DNA of 15,551 nt. It comes from JBGPIK01 sp041484845 (GTDB taxonomy: Bacteria > Desulfobacterota > Binatia > UBA9968). Of the stretch, positions 14,217 to 15,551 are shown piece by piece. The position numbers and the translations under genes were made by a program. The notes beneath the pieces were generated by a model. The model searched no databases. It saw nothing but the letters and a program-made list of their open reading frames with translations, and was not told the origin of the DNA. Each line of letters starts with the position of its first letter. Positions within the stretch are counted from its first letter, which is position 1. The stretch is from contig JBGPIK010000130.1 of NCBI GenBank assembly GCA_041484845.1, forward strand, positions 1-15,551, written 5' to 3'.

Positions 14217-14669
14217 ATGGATAACGGTACGATTGATAACATTCTAAATAAGTATCCGAGCGATCCCAGCTCGCTGATTCAAGTATTATTGGAGATTCAG
14301 CACGAACTGCGCTGGCTTCCGAAGCAGGCGTTGGCGAAGGTCAGCAAGAAACTAAACGTGCCGCTAAACCGGATACAGCATATCACTACATTTTATAAAG
14401 CCTTCAGTTTGGTTCCCAAAGGGCGTCACCAGATTCACGTATGCACGGGCACGGCTTGTCACGTTCGCGGCGCCAGACGCGTCCTGGACGTGGTTGAAGA
14501 CGTGACGGGCCTCAAACCCGGCCTGACGGACCAGGATTTCAAGTTTAGCCTAGAGACCGTTAACTGCGTCGGCTGCTGCGCTTTAGGGCCGGTGATGATC
14601 GTCGATGGCGAACATCACGGCAAGTTGGCCCCGGCCAAGTCAAAAGATATCTTGAAAAACTATGAGTAA
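14217..14669 (+). CDS. bamG: NuoE-like [2Fe-2S] subunit BamG
   Basis: A 150-aa protein of the NuoE / 24-kDa family with a thioredoxin-like fold. The four ligands C76 and C81 (CTGTAC), then C117 and C121 (CVGCC), have the standard spacing CxxxxC-x35-CxxxC. The N-terminal helical region carries ELRWLPKQALAKVSKKLNVP (30-49) and ITTFYKAFS (56-64), diagnostic of NuoE/HndA-type proteins. It pairs with the NuoF-like BamH as a diaphorase-type electron entry or exit module exchanging electrons with NAD(H). Purine-rich AGGACAGGG lies just before the ATG. Its stop is 9 bp before bamH. Confidence 0.92.
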   Translation: MDNGTIDNILNKYPSDPSSLIQVLLEIQHELRWLPKQALAKVSKKLNVPLNRIQHITTFYKAFSLVPKGRHQIHVCTGTACHVRGARRVLDVVEDVTGLKPGLTDQDFKFSLETVNCVGCCALGPVMIVDGEHHGKLAPAKSKDILKNYE

Positions 14670-14678
14670 GGAAAGGTT

Positions 14679-15551
14679 ATGCCAAGGATAAATTCACCTG
14701 CTGAATTGGAGGAATTCAGGAGGGACATCATATCAAAGAGAGGTCCGAATAAGCCTTGCATTGCGGTATGCACTGGAACAGGATGCCTCGCTCTTGGCGC
14801 AGCAAAGGTAGTCGCCCCCTTTAAAGAGGAGATTAAGAAACAGGGACTGGAATCTAAAGTGGATGTTAGGGAAACAGGCTGCCCCGGCTTCTGTGAGAGA
14901 GGCCCCCTAACTGTGATTTATCCTGAGGAGATCTGTTATCTCCAGGTGCAGCCGGGCGATGCAGAAGAGATCGTTTCTCAGACCATACTTGCCAAGAAGG
15001 TGATCGATAGGTTGCTTTATGTCGATCCCACAACCAGTGAGAAGATAGTCCATGAATCTGAAATACCATTCTATAGGAAACAGAAGCGGCTTCTTATCGG
15101 CAACAATATTAAGGTTGATCCCAAAAGCATCGATGACTATCTCGCGGTGGGCGGTTATGCCGCTCTGGTGAAGGCGCTTTTTCACCAGACTCCGGAGCAG
15201 GTCATAGAGATGGTGAAACAGTCCAAGTTGAGAGGGAGGGGAGGCGCCGGTTTTCCTACCGGCTTAAAGTGGGAATTTGCGCGCAAGAGTCTCGATAAGA
15301 CAAAGTATGTGATTGTCAACGCCGATGAGGGAGACCCGGGCGCTTTTATGGATAGGGCCGTACTCGAAGGGAACCCGTTCTCAGTCCTCGAAGGGTTGAC
15401 CATCGGAGCTTATGCCATGGGCGCCCACGAGGGCTATGTTTACGTTCGTCAGGAATACCCTCTGGCAGTCGAAAACGTGACCCTCGCCATCAAGAAGGCT
15501 GATGAGCATGGTTTTCTCGGCAAAAACATTCTCGGCTCGGGTTTCGATTTC
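14679..15551 (+). CDS. bamH: NuoF-like flavoprotein BamH, 3' end cut by window
   Basis: The first 291 codons run open to the window edge. The N-terminal thioredoxin-like [2Fe-2S] domain has CTGTGC (C31, C36) and GCPGFC (C68, C72). A linker and the NuoF core follow: the FMN-binding glycine-rich loop RGRGGAGFPTGLKW (185-198) and NADEGDPGAFMDR (214-226), which in this family contributes to the flavin/NAD site. Missing beyond the edge are the rest of the flavin domain, the C-terminal CxxCxxC [4Fe-4S] region and, in full-length HndC/BamH-type proteins, a ferredoxin tail. The ATG has GGAAAGG upstream, right after the bamG stop. A NuoG-like bamI is expected next. Confidence 0.92.
   Translation, partial: MPRINSPAELEEFRRDIISKRGPNKPCIAVCTGTGCLALGAAKVVAPFKEEIKKQGLESKVDVRETGCPGFCERGPLTVIYPEEICYLQVQPGDAEEIVSQTILAKKVIDRLLYVDPTTSEKIVHESEIPFYRKQKRLLIGNNIKVDPKSIDDYLAVGGYAALVKALFHQTPEQVIEMVKQSKLRGRGGAGFPTGLKWEFARKSLDKTKYVIVNADEGDPGAFMDRAVLEGNPFSVLEGLTIGAYAMGAHEGYVYVRQEYPLAVENVTLAIKKADEHGFLGKNILGSGFDF

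Noticed and set aside
1..15551. CRISPR array, tRNA, rRNA, transposase
   Set aside because: No regularly spaced repeats, no cloverleaf-like sequence and no transposase frame were found on either strand.

Overview
The second half of the window (about 6.1 kb to the right edge) is a single plus-strand operon for the class II, ATP-independent benzoyl-CoA reductase of strictly anaerobic aromatic degraders. The gene order is bamB-bamC-bamD-bamE-bamF-bamG-bamH, with bamH cut by the window edge. This cluster is typical of obligate anaerobes such as Geobacter, Syntrophus and sulfate reducers, so the host is probably a Desulfobacterota-like or related anaerobe. The window holds no rRNA or other marker that fixes the taxon.

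Layout. From 1 to about 2.6 kb there is the start of an edge-truncated minus-strand gene, a CADD/PqqC-like (heme-oxygenase-fold) dimetal oxidase gene on the minus strand, an unrecognised plus-strand gene, and a minus-strand membrane protein with a degenerate GGDEF domain. From about 3.0 to 5.3 kb there is a small accessory patch. It holds a RelE/Gp49-type toxin and XRE antitoxin pair with a palindromic operator over its promoter, an orphan HigA-type antitoxin, and a convergent 388-aa protein of unknown function with an N-terminal HTH-like segment and a charged coiled coil. From 5.3 to 6.1 kb is an 820-bp gene-free region that leads into bamB. It contains a sigma-54-like -24/-12 match and overlapping hairpins.

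How the bam genes work together. BamB (tungsten-pterin aldehyde oxidoreductase fold) and BamC (ferredoxin-like) form the catalytic unit that reduces benzoyl-CoA to a cyclohexadienoyl-CoA. BamD (HdrD-like), BamE (a double HdrA-like flavoprotein) and BamF (MvhD-like, with a C-terminal winged helix) form the electron-transfer hub. BamG and BamH (NuoE- and NuoF-like) form an NADH-dehydrogenase-like module. Together they are thought to drive the very low-potential ring reduction by flavin-based electron bifurcation. Within modules the genes are tightly packed (gaps of 9 to 14 bp). Three junctions are opened by non-coding DNA: C/D 237 bp, D/E 203 bp and F/G 94 bp. Two of these hold clear inverted-repeat elements. 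The third holds a 14-mer identical to the end of an Illumina adapter, which needs checking as a possible assembly artefact.
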